Source: Lysobacter arvi
GTDB taxonomy: Bacteria > Pseudomonadota > Gammaproteobacteria > Xanthomonadales > Xanthomonadaceae
Direction of reading: 5' to 3'
Assembly: GCA_031216755.1 (NCBI GenBank)
Contig: JARUHG010000001.1
Coordinates: 992,001-1,056,000, forward strand
Length of the DNA: 64,000 bases
Shown here: positions 1 through 8,379 of the stretch, piece after piece
How positions within the stretch are numbered: the stretch's first letter is position 1
Layout of the letters: each line of letters opens with the position of its first letter
Notes under the pieces: generated by a model
Seen by the model: the letters and a program-made list of their open reading frames with translations, nothing else
What the model was told of the DNA's origin: nothing
Database searches by the model: none
Translations under genes and position numbers: made by a program

Positions 1-796
1 GTTCGTAGCAATCCAGCAGCGCCGGCAGGACTTCCGGCAGGTAATCGGGATCCACGCGAGCCACGCGCTCGAACGCCCGGATGGCGCCTGCGTCGTTGCC
101 GGCATCCACTTCGAGCCGGCCTTCGATCATGCCCGCGCGCACGGAGTTGGCGTCGGCCTCGTAGGCACGCCTGACGGCCTCGCGTGCGGCGTCGGTCTCG
201 CCGGCGGCACGATGACGATCGGCCAGTTCGCACTCGAACTGCGCGATGAGCTTGCCCATCGGCTCGCCGGTGGCTTCCTCGTACCGGCGCGCATTCTCGA
301 TCGCCTTGTCCCAGTCGCGCTCGGACTGGTAGATGCCGATGAGGTGGCGCAGCGCGAGCGGCGCACGCATGTCGAGGGCGACAAGATCGGAAAACACGGT
401 TTCCGCGCGATCGAGCAGGCCCGAGCGCATGTAGTCCTCGCCCAGCGCGAGCAACGCCTGCACGCGCTGCTGGTCGCTCAGCCCCGGGCGCTGCACGAGC
501 GCCTGGTGCAGGCGGATCGCGCGATCCACTTCACCGCGGCGACGGAACAGGTGGCCCAGCGCGACCTGCGTTTCGAACGTGTCCTTGTCGAGCTCCGCGA
601 TGTGCAGGAACAACTCGATCGCCTTGTCGGGCTGTTCGTTGAGCAGGTAGTTCAGCCCGCGGAAGTAGGTCGTCGACAGCCGGCTCACCTGCGTGTCGCT
701 GTGACGCTCGCCGCCGCGGCGACCGATGATCCAGCCGCTGACCGCCGCGATCGGCAGCAACAGGAAGAACCAGAACCACTCACTGATGAAAGCCAT
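1..796 (-). CDS. lapB: LapB (YciM), LPS assembly TPR protein, C-terminus cut by window edge
   Basis: LapB is an inner-membrane-anchored cytoplasmic scaffold that coordinates lipopolysaccharide synthesis and promotes LpxC turnover through FtsH. The visible 265 residues begin with a short hydrophobic anchor (about residues 5-20, FWFFLLLPIAA), followed by TPR-like helices with motifs such as YFRGLNYLLNEQPDKAIELF. The gene runs off the left end of the window, so the C-terminal TPRs and the rubredoxin-like zinc domain of the family (about 390 residues in E. coli) are not seen. The start ATG is 3 bp downstream of the lapA stop, so the two are probably cotranscribed. Identity rests on the N-terminal anchor, the TPRs and the conserved lapA neighbour. 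Confidence 0.9.
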   Translation of the reverse strand, partial: MAFISEWFWFFLLLPIAAVSGWIIGRRGGERHSDTQVSRLSTTYFRGLNYLLNEQPDKAIELFLHIAELDKDTFETQVALGHLFRRRGEVDRAIRLHQALVQRPGLSDQQRVQALLALGEDYMRSGLLDRAETVFSDLVALDMRAPLALRHLIGIYQSERDWDKAIENARRYEEATGEPMGKLIAQFECELADRHRAAGETDAAREAVRRAYEADANSVRAGMIEGRLEVDAGNDAGAIRAFERVARVDPDYLPEVLPALLDCYE

Positions 797-799
797 GCA

Positions 800-1063
800 T
801 CAACTTCCGGAAGTGGGCGCGGTGGCCGCGCCCTGGCGTTCGGCGCGCGCCAGGCGGCGGCGCATGGGAAGGACCACGCTGGCGCTGATCGCAAGGCCGC
901 CGATCAACACGCCCAGCAGCAACGCGACCAGCAACGAAACGCCGAGGTTGGTCGGCAACCGCGAGAATCCAAGATCGATCACGACCGGGGCGCGGTTCAG
1001 CGCGCCGACGATGGCGCCGGCCGCAAGGCACGCAATCGCGATCAGGAAACGGAGCAGGCGCAT
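800..1063 (-). CDS. lapA: LapA-family (DUF1049) inner membrane protein
   Basis: Small integral membrane protein of 87 residues with two predicted transmembrane helices (about residues 4-20 and 42-62) and a short basic cytoplasmic tail. LapA homologues work with LapB in lipopolysaccharide assembly. I chose the ATG at 1063 rather than the in-frame ATG at 1075 because GGAGG lies 5 bp upstream of it. The gene sits between ihfB and lapB, the usual order in gammaproteobacteria, and almost touches lapB. Function is inferred from family and context. Confidence 0.9.
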   Translation of the reverse strand: MRLLRFLIAIACLAAGAIVGALNRAPVVIDLGFSRLPTNLGVSLLVALLLGVLIGGLAISASVVLPMRRRLARAERQGAATAPTSGS

Positions 1064-1168
1064 GACGGCCTCCATCGACCGCAGTGGTCTGCTTTAGCTT
1101 AACGGACCTTGTTCGCAGGTCCAGAGGAACGACGATGCGTGCGTGGACCGCATGCATCGGCCGCACGA

Positions 1169-1471
1169 TCAGTCGGCTTCTTCCAGCGGCACGACGCCGC
1201 TGACGCGCTCGCGCAGTTCCTTGCCGGGCTTGAAGTGCGGAACGTGCTTGCCGGGCAGCGCGACGGACTCGCCGGTCTTCGGGTTGCGTCCCAGGCGAGG
1301 CGGACGATAGTGCAGCGAGAAACTGCCGAAGCCGCGGATCTCGATCCGCTCTCCGGTGGCCAGCGAACCGCCCATCATTTCCAGGAGCGCCTTCACCGCC
1401 AGATCCACGTCCTCGCCCTTCAGGTGGGCCTGACGCTGGGAGAGGATCTCGATAAGTTCGGACTTGGTCAT
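1169..1471 (-). CDS. ihfB: Integration host factor subunit beta
   Basis: 100-residue DNA-bending protein that forms the IHF heterodimer with IhfA and shapes DNA for transcription, replication and recombination. It starts [10 protein letters not shown] and carries the HU/IHF signature [21 protein letters not shown] with the DNA-intercalating arm around residues 45-75, as in the family. An upstream in-frame extension to 1546 is non-conserved sequence, so the ATG at 1471 is preferred. It follows rpsA after 131 bp containing a strong hairpin, and precedes lapA, matching the cmk-rpsA-ihfB arrangement of E. coli. Confidence 0.96.
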   Translation of the reverse strand: MTKSELIEILSQRQAHLKGEDVDLAVKALLEMMGGSLATGERIEIRGFGSFSLHYRPPRLGRNPKTGESVALPGKHVPHFKPGKELRERVSGVVPLEEAD

Positions 1472-1548
1472 GCAAGCTCTGGCTGGCGACACTCGGGTGG
1501 AAACGCAATCGGCCGCAGTGACGCGGACGATTGCGGGGTCTCGCATAT

Positions 1549-1581
1549 CGAAGGCGGCCCGGACGAGCCGGACCGCCTTCG
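1549..1581 (-). terminator. Strong rpsA-ihfB intergenic hairpin
   Basis: Read on the minus strand, the sequence can form a 14-bp stem (one G-U pair) closed by a 5-nt CTCGT loop. It lies 21 bp after the rpsA stop and about 78 bp before ihfB. No clear U-run follows, so it is more likely a partial terminator or a 3'-end stabiliser than a full stop. Confidence 0.6.
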
Positions 1582-1602
1582 GGTACTACGCAACAGCGGC
1601 GA

Positions 1603-3291
1603 TTACTCGGACTTGTTGCCCAGCTGCTCGCGCAGCAGCGCGCCCAGCTTGGTGGTGCCGCTGGAGGCTTCCGACGAGGCGCGGTTGTAATCGGCCAGCG
1701 CTTCCTGCTGCTCGGCTTCGTCCTTGGCCTTGATCGACAGCTGCATCGAGCGGCCCTTGCGGTCGTTGCCGATGATCTTGGCTTCGACTTCCTGGCCGAC
1801 CTTCAGGTACTGGGAAGCGTCTTCGACGCGCTCCTTGGCGATGTCGCGGGCGGCGATGTAGCCCTCCACGCCATTGTCCAGTTCGACGGTCGCGCCCTTG
1901 GCGTCGACTTCCTTCACCTTGCCGCGGACGATCGAGCCCTTGGCGTTGGACGCCACGTACTGGCCCATCGGGTCCTGCTCAAGCTGCTTGACGCCCAGGC
2001 TGATGCGCTCGCGTTCCGGATCCACGGCCAGGACGACGGCTTCCAGCGTGTCGCCCTTCTTGTAGTTGCGGACCACGTCTTCGCCGGTGGTGTTCCAGCT
2101 GAGGTCGGACAGGTGCACCAGGCCGTCGATACCGCCGTCCAGGCCGATGAAGATGCCGAAGTCGGTGATCGACTTGATCTGGCCCGACACCTTGTCGCCC
2201 TTCTTGTGGATGGCGGCGAAGGTTTCCCACGGGTTGCTGGTGACCTGCTTCATGCCCAGCGAGATGCGGCGACGCTCCTCGTCGACGTCCAGGACCATGA
2301 CCTGCACCTCGTCGCCGACCTGCACGATCTTCGACGGGTTGACGTTCTTGTTGGTCCAGTCCATCTCGGACACGTGCACCAGGCCTTCCACGCCCGGCTC
2401 GATCTCGACGAACGCGCCGTAATCGGTGACGTTGGAGACCTTGCCGAACACGCGGGTGTTGGCCGGGTAGCGACGGGCGATGTTGTCCCACGGATCCTCG
2501 CCCAGCTGCTTCAGGCCGAGGCTGACGCGGTTGCGCTCGCGGTCGTACTTGAGCACGCGGACGTCCAGCTCCTGGCCGACTTCCACGACTTCCGACGGAT
2601 GACGCACGCGCTTCCACGCCATGTCGGTGATGTGCAGCAGGCCGTCGATGCCGCCGAGGTCGACGAACGCACCGTAATCGGTGAGGTTCTTGACGACGCC
2701 CTTGAGGATCGCGCCTTCCTGCAGCTTCTCGAGCAGCTGCTCGCGCTCGACGCTGTACTCGCTCTCGACCACCGCACGGCGGGAGACGACGATGTTGTTG
2801 CGCTTGCGATCGAGCTTGATGAGCTTGAACTCGAGCTCCTTGCCTTCGAGGTAGGCCGAGTCGCGCACCGGGCGCACGTCGACCAGCGAGCCCGGCAGGA
2901 AGCCGCGCACGTCCTTGATGTCGACGGTGAAGCCGCCCTTGACCTTGCCGCTGATGCGGCCGGTGATGGTCTCGTTCTTCTCGAGCGCCTGCTCGAGTTC
3001 GTCCCACACCATGGCGCGCTTGGCCTTTTCGCGCGACAGGACGGTCTCGCCGAAGCCGTTCTCGATCGAGTCGAGCGCGACCTTGACTTCGTCGCCCACG
3101 CCCACGTCGATTTCACCGGCGTCGTTCCGGAACTGTTCGATCGGCACGATGCCTTCCGACTTCAGGCCGGCGTTGATCACCACCACGTCGCCGCGGACAT
3201 CCACGACGACGCCGGTGACGATGGCGCCCGGCTTCAGCTTGGCCAGGTTGGTCTGGCTCTGTTCAAACAGTTCGGCAAATGATTCGGTCAT
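1603..3291 (-). CDS. rpsA: 30S ribosomal protein S1
   Basis: 562-residue S1 with six S1 (OB-fold) repeats, roughly at residues 15-85, 100-170, 190-260, 275-345, 360-430 and 450-520. Repeated motifs include [19 protein letters not shown] and [21 protein letters not shown]1 binds mRNA leaders and unfolds them on the 30S subunit. Length and domain number match the E. coli type. The start [10 protein letters not shown] is typical. No Shine-Dalgarno sequence precedes the ATG; instead there is a U-rich run (TATTTTTTCCA), as expected for an S1 leader that autoregulates. The gene lies between cmk and ihfB. Confidence 0.98.
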   Translation of the reverse strand: MTESFAELFEQSQTNLAKLKPGAIVTGVVVDVRGDVVVINAGLKSEGIVPIEQFRNDAGEIDVGVGDEVKVALDSIENGFGETVLSREKAKRAMVWDELEQALEKNETITGRISGKVKGGFTVDIKDVRGFLPGSLVDVRPVRDSAYLEGKELEFKLIKLDRKRNNIVVSRRAVVESEYSVEREQLLEKLQEGAILKGVVKNLTDYGAFVDLGGIDGLLHITDMAWKRVRHPSEVVEVGQELDVRVLKYDRERNRVSLGLKQLGEDPWDNIARRYPANTRVFGKVSNVTDYGAFVEIEPGVEGLVHVSEMDWTNKNVNPSKIVQVGDEVQVMVLDVDEERRRISLGMKQVTSNPWETFAAIHKKGDKVSGQIKSITDFGIFIGLDGGIDGLVHLSDLSWNTTGEDVVRNYKKGDTLEAVVLAVDPERERISLGVKQLEQDPMGQYVASNAKGSIVRGKVKEVDAKGATVELDNGVEGYIAARDIAKERVEDASQYLKVGQEVEAKIIGNDRKGRSMQLSIKAKDEAEQQEALADYNRASSEASSGTTKLGALLREQLGNKSE

Positions 3292-3339
3292 TGGAAAAAA
3301 TACTCGGTTGAACACACGGGCCGCACCGGCTGTCAGGGC

Positions 3340-3352
3340 CTAACTGAGTTAG
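3340..3352 (-). promoter_or_regulatory. Palindrome in the rpsA leader
   Basis: The perfect interrupted palindrome CTAACTGAGTTAG lies 49 bp upstream of the rpsA start. It could be a small hairpin in the S1 leader mRNA or a protein site. The role is inferred only from position. Confidence 0.3.
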
Positions 3353-3427
3353 AAGGCATCAAGCAGCGCGTGGTCGACCCACCCGTTGTGTGGCGCGATG
3401 ACGCTGCGCCATGTGTTATGAAGGAAA

Positions 3428-3463
3428 CCATCGCCCGTACCGGTTGCCCGGTGCGAACGATGG
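3428..3463 (-). terminator. Hairpin downstream of cmk
   Basis: CCATCG and CGATGG arms enclose an inner ACCGG/CCGGT stem with a TTGC loop, about 22 bp after the cmk stop. On the minus strand it is followed by TTTCCTTCAT, which is only moderately U-rich. It could be an attenuator between cmk and rpsA. Confidence 0.4.
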
Positions 3464-3484
3464 CACTGATCTGCTGCAGTGGAC

Positions 3485-4177
3485 TCAGCGCGTCGGCAGC
3501 AATGCCAGCACACGCTCCACGACGGTTTCGATGCCGAGCCCGGTGGTGTCGATTCGGACGGCGTCTTCGGCCGGCCTCAGCGGCGCCACCGCGCGACTCG
3601 CATCACGCGCATCGCGGGCGAGAATCTCCCGCAGCAGACCGTCTAAATTAACGGAAACCCCCTTGTCCTTCAACTGCTTATAGCGCCTCTCCGCCCGTTC
3701 TTCGGCGCTGGCGGTCAGAAATACCTTGTAGGGGGCGTCCGGGAAGATCACCGTCCCCATGTCCCGGCCGTCCGCGACCAGGCCGGGCATCTGCCGGAAC
3801 GCGCGCTGGCGGTCCTTCAGCGCCGCCCGGACCTCGGGGATGGCGGCGATCGCGGAGGCCGCGGCGCCGGCGGTTTCGGTGCGCAGCTCGTCCGTGGCGT
3901 CCATACCGTTGACGAGGATGCGAAGCTCGCGGGACACCGGGTCTTCCTGGAAATCGATCCGGGTGTCGAAGGTGCACCGGACCAGGGCCGCGGGGTCGGC
4001 GAGGTCCAGATCGGCCCAGCCCGCCGCCACGCCGACGGCGCGGTACAGGGCACCGGAATCCAGGTAATGCCAGCCCTGGCGGGCGGCGACCAGGCGGCTG
4101 ATGGTGCCCTTGCCGGAGCCGGACGGACCATCGATGGTGAGGACGGGAACGCGGGAATCGGGGGATTGGCTGTTCAT
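3485..4177 (-). CDS. cmk: Cytidylate kinase
   Basis: 230-residue enzyme that phosphorylates CMP and dCMP with ATP. The P-loop GPSGSGKGT is at residues 17-25. The CMP-binding segment [16 protein letters not shown] and the lid region [10 protein letters not shown] are typical. It heads the cmk-rpsA-ihfB cluster. Upstream in-frame sequence to 4291 lacks family similarity, so the ATG at 4177 is the start. A 17-bp perfect palindrome containing a CATAAT box abuts the ATG and leaves no room for a Shine-Dalgarno sequence, so the message may be leaderless. Confidence 0.97.
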   Translation of the reverse strand: MNSQSPDSRVPVLTIDGPSGSGKGTISRLVAARQGWHYLDSGALYRAVGVAAGWADLDLADPAALVRCTFDTRIDFQEDPVSRELRILVNGMDATDELRTETAGAAASAIAAIPEVRAALKDRQRAFRQMPGLVADGRDMGTVIFPDAPYKVFLTASAEERAERRYKQLKDKGVSVNLDGLLREILARDARDASRAVAPLRPAEDAVRIDTTGLGIETVVERVLALLPTR

Positions 4178-4194
4178 GCCCGCATTATGCGGGC
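4178..4194 (-). promoter_or_regulatory. Palindrome with -10-like box at the cmk start
   Basis: GCCCGCATTATGCGGGC is a perfect palindrome (8-bp arms around one base) directly upstream of the cmk ATG. On the minus strand it contains CATAAT, placed so that transcription would begin at or next to the ATG. No convincing -35 is visible. It may be an operator or a hairpin. Confidence 0.4.
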
Positions 4195-4291
4195 TCCGCG
4201 ACGGCCGCCCGCGCGGCGCGGCGAAATCGCCCCGTCTGCCGCCCAACCGGACCTCGCAGGCGAGGAATTCCCAGCCGCCGTCCGCAAACAC

Positions 4292-4321
4292 TTGATCCGC
4301 GGGGAATTTACCCGTTAGAAT
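4292..4321 (+). promoter_or_regulatory. Sigma-70 promoter of rpmJ
   Basis: TTGATC (4292-4297) and TAGAAT (4316-4321) are 18 bp apart and 48 bp upstream of the rpmJ ATG, a good match to a housekeeping promoter. Confidence 0.6.
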
Positions 4322-4368
4322 CGCCGGCTTCGTCCGTTTATCCCATTTACCTGTAGCCGAGGTCTGTC

Positions 4369-4494
4369 ATGAAGGTCCTGTCCTCCCTGAAGTCGGCGAA
4401 GGCCCGTCACCGCGACTGCAAAGTCGTTCGCCGCCGTGGCAAGGTCTTCGTGATCTGCAAGTCGAACCCGCGTTTCAAGGCGCGCCAGCGCTGA
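4369..4494 (+). CDS. rpmJ: 50S ribosomal protein L36, zinc-independent type
   Basis: 41-residue basic protein starting [20 protein letters not shown] and ending [11 protein letters not shown]. It resembles the YkgO-type paralogue of E. coli: it has only two cysteines (17 and 30) and lacks the CxxC...CxxxH zinc ribbon of classical L36. In xanthomonads this form appears to be the normal L36 rather than a zinc-starvation copy. It is monocistronic, with its own promoter upstream and a hairpin downstream, away from the large ribosomal operons. Confidence 0.95.
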   Translation: MKVLSSLKSAKARHRDCKVVRRRGKVFVICKSNPRFKARQR

Positions 4495-4530
4495 TCCACG
4501 ATCCGGCGCCCCGCGCCGGCTCGTAACGCG

Positions 4531-4560
4531 AGAAGGAGGCCGCCGCAGGGCGGCCTTCTG
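4531..4560 (+). terminator. Terminator hairpin after rpmJ
   Basis: GGCCGCC/GGCGGCC stem extended by outer AAGGA/TTCT pairing, 36 bp after the rpmJ stop. The following bases are not a strong U-run. Confidence 0.6.
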
Positions 4561-4654
4561 CATTGTGGCGATCTCCCGGGATCCGGCCCGCTCGACGCGC
4601 GCAAACCTCCAAAACGTGACGGCTGCGCGCTGCCGGGGCATCAGGGGTTGTGCG

Positions 4655-4660
4655 TACAAT
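4655..4660 (+). promoter_or_regulatory. Likely -10 box for the small exported protein gene
   Basis: TACAAT preceded by TGCG, 37 bp upstream of the ATG at 4697. A -35 box is not obvious. Confidence 0.35.
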
Positions 4661-4696
4661 CGCGCACTACCACGAGGGGGCTCGAAGGGGATTTCC

Positions 4697-5026
4697 ATGA
4701 AGCATCGCATTGCCGCCGTTCCGCTGTTCGCTGCACTCGTCCTGTCCGGGGTCGCCTCCGCCGACACCCTGCTGGTCGAGCGCGTCCAGGAAGAAAACCA
4801 GGCCACCCTGCCCGCCCGTGGCCAGACCATGGCGCAGGTGGAAGCCAGCTACGGCGCGCCCGCGCAGAAGCTGGAGGCCGAAGGTGGACAGAAGCGCCAG
4901 TGGCCGACCATCAACCGCTGGGTCTACCCGTCTTTCACCGTGTATTTCGAGAAGACCAAGGTGATCGACGCGGTGGCCAACAAGGCCAGCGCCGAGGAAG
5001 TGGGCCCCAAGCCGCCCATCCGCTGA
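4697..5026 (+). CDS. Small exported protein of unknown function
   Basis: 109 residues with a clear Sec signal (MKHRIAAVPLFAALVLSGVA, cleavage probably after ASA near residue 23). The mature part contains the segment QTMAQVEASYGAPAQKLEAE, reminiscent of SmpA/BamE-like beta proteins in which a turn follows the word 'V...G.P'. It then has a hydrophobic strand WVYPSFTVYFEKTKVIDAV. It probably acts in the periplasm. It lies 18 bp before aguA on the same strand, but a shared role with agmatine metabolism is not implied by its sequence. I do not recognise a named family with certainty. Confidence 0.8.
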   Translation: MKHRIAAVPLFAALVLSGVASADTLLVERVQEENQATLPARGQTMAQVEASYGAPAQKLEAEGGQKRQWPTINRWVYPSFTVYFEKTKVIDAVANKASAEEVGPKPPIR

Positions 5027-5044
5027 GCCCATCCCGATGAAGTC

Positions 5045-6082
5045 ATGAACCACACCGCACACGCACGCTTTCCCGCCGAGTGGGAACCCCAGTCGGCCGT
5101 CCTGATCGCCTGGCCCAACGTCGACACCGACTGGGCCGATCGCCTGGGTGAGGTCGAGGAGACCTACATCGCCCTGGTCGCGGCGATCACCCGCTTCCAG
5201 GACGCGATCGTGTGCGTGGCCGACGAGGACGTGGAGGCGTACGCGCGCGCGCGCCTGTCGTCGGCCCGGGTGGACATGTCGAAGGTGCGCTTCGTCGAGG
5301 CGCCGTACGACGACACCTGGCTGCGCGATTCCGGGCCGATCACGCTCCGCGACGGCGACGGCTTCCGCCTGCTCGATTTCCGCTTCACGGGCTGGGGCGG
5401 CAAGTTCGACGCGAGCCAGGACGACCTGCTGGTCGAGCGCCTGACCGAAGCCGGAATCTTCTCGAAGAGTTCCCGGCAAGCCATTGATTTCGCGCTGGAA
5501 GGTGGCGCGATCGATACCGACGGTGCCGGTACGCTGCTGACCACCTGGCAGTGCCTGCGCGAGCGCCATCCGCATGCGTCCCGCGAGGAACTGACGGCGA
5601 GGCTCGCCGGCTGGCTACAGCAGGACCGCGTCCTGTGGCTCGACCATGGCTATCTCGAAGGCGACGACACGGACGCCCATGTCGACACCCTCGCCCGTTT
5701 CGCGCCGAACGACGCCATCGTCTTCCAGGCGTGCGACGACGAGTCCGATTCGCACTATGGCGAACTCAAGGCGATGGCGGACGAGATCGCCGCGCTGCGC
5801 ACGAAGGACGGCCGGCCCTATCGCCTGTTCCCGCTGCCCTGGGCGCAGCCGATCCTCGACGACGGCCGCCGCCTTGCGGCGAGCTACGCCAACTTCCTGA
5901 TCGTGAACGACGCCGTGCTGATGCCGGCGTACGGCGACGAGGCCGACGCGAAGGCGCAGGCCGTGCTCGCCGAGGCGTTCCCGGGTCGCGAGATCGTCCC
6001 GGTGCCGTGCCGCTCGCTGATCTGGCAGAACGGCAGCCTGCACTGCATCACGATGCAGTTGCCGCAAGGCGTGGTCGGCTGA
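5045..6082 (+). CDS. aguA: Agmatine deiminase
   Basis: 345-residue porphyromonas-type peptidyl-arginine deiminase fold enzyme that hydrolyses agmatine to N-carbamoylputrescine and ammonia. Visible active-site motifs are DDTWLRDSGP (about residues 89-98), LEGGAIDTDG, DDTDAHVDT and the catalytic cysteine in NGSLHCIT (Cys334). Family members often have GGGGIHC at the last motif, so NGSLHC is a mild variant. The gene is followed after 127 bp by aguB, which uses its product. Together they make putrescine from agmatine without urea production. Confidence 0.93.
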   Translation: MNHTAHARFPAEWEPQSAVLIAWPNVDTDWADRLGEVEETYIALVAAITRFQDAIVCVADEDVEAYARARLSSARVDMSKVRFVEAPYDDTWLRDSGPITLRDGDGFRLLDFRFTGWGGKFDASQDDLLVERLTEAGIFSKSSRQAIDFALEGGAIDTDGAGTLLTTWQCLRERHPHASREELTARLAGWLQQDRVLWLDHGYLEGDDTDAHVDTLARFAPNDAIVFQACDDESDSHYGELKAMADEIAALRTKDGRPYRLFPLPWAQPILDDGRRLAASYANFLIVNDAVLMPAYGDEADAKAQAVLAEAFPGREIVPVPCRSLIWQNGSLHCITMQLPQGVVG

Positions 6083-6158
6083 TCGGCAACCGAGTCGTCG
6101 CGGGCGCCCGCCGTCCGCACCGTTCCAGCGACGCGACATCCGCGTCATGCACGCGGCC

Positions 6159-6164
6159 TACAAT
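6159..6164 (+). promoter_or_regulatory. Possible -10 box of aguB
   Basis: TACAAT lies 45 bp upstream of the aguB start. No good -35 is seen, so aguB may have its own weak promoter or be read from aguA. Confidence 0.3.
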
Positions 6165-6209
6165 TGCAGGTCGCCCCGCGCTGCGCGCGCATCGGATTTC
6201 CGGACCACG

Positions 6210-7097
<888 letters not shown>

Positions 7098-7138
7098 AAC
7101 GGCAGGACGCCGGTTCCGGCGCCGGTTACGCTGGGAAC

Positions 7139-7699
7139 ATGCCCAGCCCACCGATCAATTCGCTTGACGCCATACCGGCGCTGCACCTGCGCAGCGCCGT
7201 CGCCGCCGACCTCGCCCCGATCACGGCGCTCTACGCGCAGGAAGTCCGCGACCACGTCGCGACCTACGAGTACGACGAACCCGACCAGGCGGAGATGACG
7301 CGCCGTTGGCAGGCGGTAGTCGCACAGGGGTATCCGTACCTCGTGGCCGAACGCGGAGGCCGCTTCGCCGGTTACGCCTACGCCAGCAGCTACCGCACGC
7401 GGGAAGGTTATCGCTGGACGGTCGAGGACACCGTCTACGTGCATCCGGAGTTTGTCGGCCAGGGCATCGGACGCGCGCTGCTGCAGCGCCTGATCGACGA
7501 CTGCACGGCCCTTGGCCTCCGGCAGATGGTCGCGGTCGTGGGCGACGTGACCAACGTGGCGTCGATCGCCCTGCATGAGCGGTTGGGCTTCCGGACCGTC
7601 GGCGTCTTCCAGGGACTGGGCCGCAAGCACGGGCGCTGGCTGGACACGGTCCAGATGCAGCGGCCCCTGGGGCCCGGGCGCGACACCGAACCCGCCTGA
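7139..7699 (+). CDS. GNAT N-acetyltransferase, phosphinothricin acetyltransferase-like
   Basis: 186-residue Gcn5-related acetyltransferase. The fold runs LHLRSAVAADLAPITALYAQ (strand 1 and helix 1), a central strand region, and the acetyl-CoA pyrophosphate loop in VHPEFVGQGIGRALLQRLID (about residues 100-120). Helix 1 and the RTREGYRWTVEDTVYVH segment are like Pat/Bar and methionine sulfone acetyltransferases. The likely activity is acetylation of a small amino-group substrate; the real substrate is unknown. It starts 41 bp after aguB and could be cotranscribed with it, in which case a polyamine or related amine is a reasonable but untested guess. Confidence 0.85.
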   Translation: MPSPPINSLDAIPALHLRSAVAADLAPITALYAQEVRDHVATYEYDEPDQAEMTRRWQAVVAQGYPYLVAERGGRFAGYAYASSYRTREGYRWTVEDTVYVHPEFVGQGIGRALLQRLIDDCTALGLRQMVAVVGDVTNVASIALHERLGFRTVGVFQGLGRKHGRWLDTVQMQRPLGPGRDTEPA

Positions 7700-7718
7700 G
7701 CCGACGAACGGCACGAAT

Positions 7719-7741
7719 AAAACGAACGGCCGTGCTATTTT
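7719..7741. promoter_or_regulatory. Candidate TetR operator upstream of the regulator
   Basis: An imperfect palindrome centred on ACGGCCGT, with AAAACGAACGG and CCGTGCTATTTT arms, ends 6 bp before the TetR start. Its size and place fit an autoregulatory TetR-family operator. It is unproved. Confidence 0.35.
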
Positions 7742-7747
7742 TCGGCC

Positions 7748-8356
7748 ATGAACGCCCTGACCGCTACGAGCAAAGGTGCCGCAACCCGCGAGGCCATCAT
7801 CGACCGTGCGTACGGCATCGCCTGCGCTGCTGGGCTGGAAGGCCTGTCGATCGGTCCCCTCGCCCAGGCCGTGGGCATGTCGAAGAGCGGCGTGTTCGCC
7901 CACTTCGGCTCGCGCGAAGACCTGCAGATGGCGGTGCTGGACGAAGCCGGCGTGCGCTTCGTCGACCACGTCCTGCGCCCCGCGCTCAAGCACCCGCGCG
8001 GTCTCGCGCGGCTCCGCGCGATCCTCGAAGCCTGGTACGACTGGGTCCGCCAGTCCGAAGGCAGCTGCCTGCTGCTGAGCGCCGCGAGCGAGTACGACGA
8101 CCGGCCCGGTCCGTTGCGCGATCGCGTCGTCGAGCACGACCGCCGCTGGCGCCAGGAAGTCGCGCGCGCCATCGGGCTCGCCATCGAGACCGGCGAGCTG
8201 GCCCCGGACACCGACCCCGACCAGATGGCCTTCGAGCTCTACAGCCTCGCATTGATCGTCCATCACGATGCCGGCCTGTTCGGCTTCGACTCCGCCGCGA
8301 ATCGCGGCCGCCGCGCGATGGAGCGGCTGTTCCGCTCCTACGCGCCCACCGCCTGA
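7748..8356 (+). CDS. TetR/AcrR family transcriptional regulator
   Basis: 202 residues. The N-terminal helix-turn-helix domain spans about residues 10-58 (REAIIDRAYGIACAAGLEGL ... SKSGVFAHFGSREDLQ), with the recognition helix SKSGVFAHFGS. The C-terminal part is an all-helical ligand-binding and dimerisation domain ending near FDSAANRGRRAMERLFRSY, like the TetR_C_33/YsiA-like group. It lies 23 bp upstream of an alpha/beta hydrolase gene on the same strand. It probably represses this two-gene unit through the palindrome just upstream. The inducer is unknown. Confidence 0.92.
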   Translation: MNALTATSKGAATREAIIDRAYGIACAAGLEGLSIGPLAQAVGMSKSGVFAHFGSREDLQMAVLDEAGVRFVDHVLRPALKHPRGLARLRAILEAWYDWVRQSEGSCLLLSAASEYDDRPGPLRDRVVEHDRRWRQEVARAIGLAIETGELAPDTDPDQMAFELYSLALIVHHDAGLFGFDSAANRGRRAMERLFRSYAPTA

Positions 8357-8379
8357 CTCCCCCACCGGAGGATCCCACC

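Noticed and set aside
1531..3282. A 583-codon plus-strand frame opposite rpsA
   Set aside because: It mirrors the Val/Asp/Leu-rich codon pattern of rpsA and has no ribosome-binding site or known domain.
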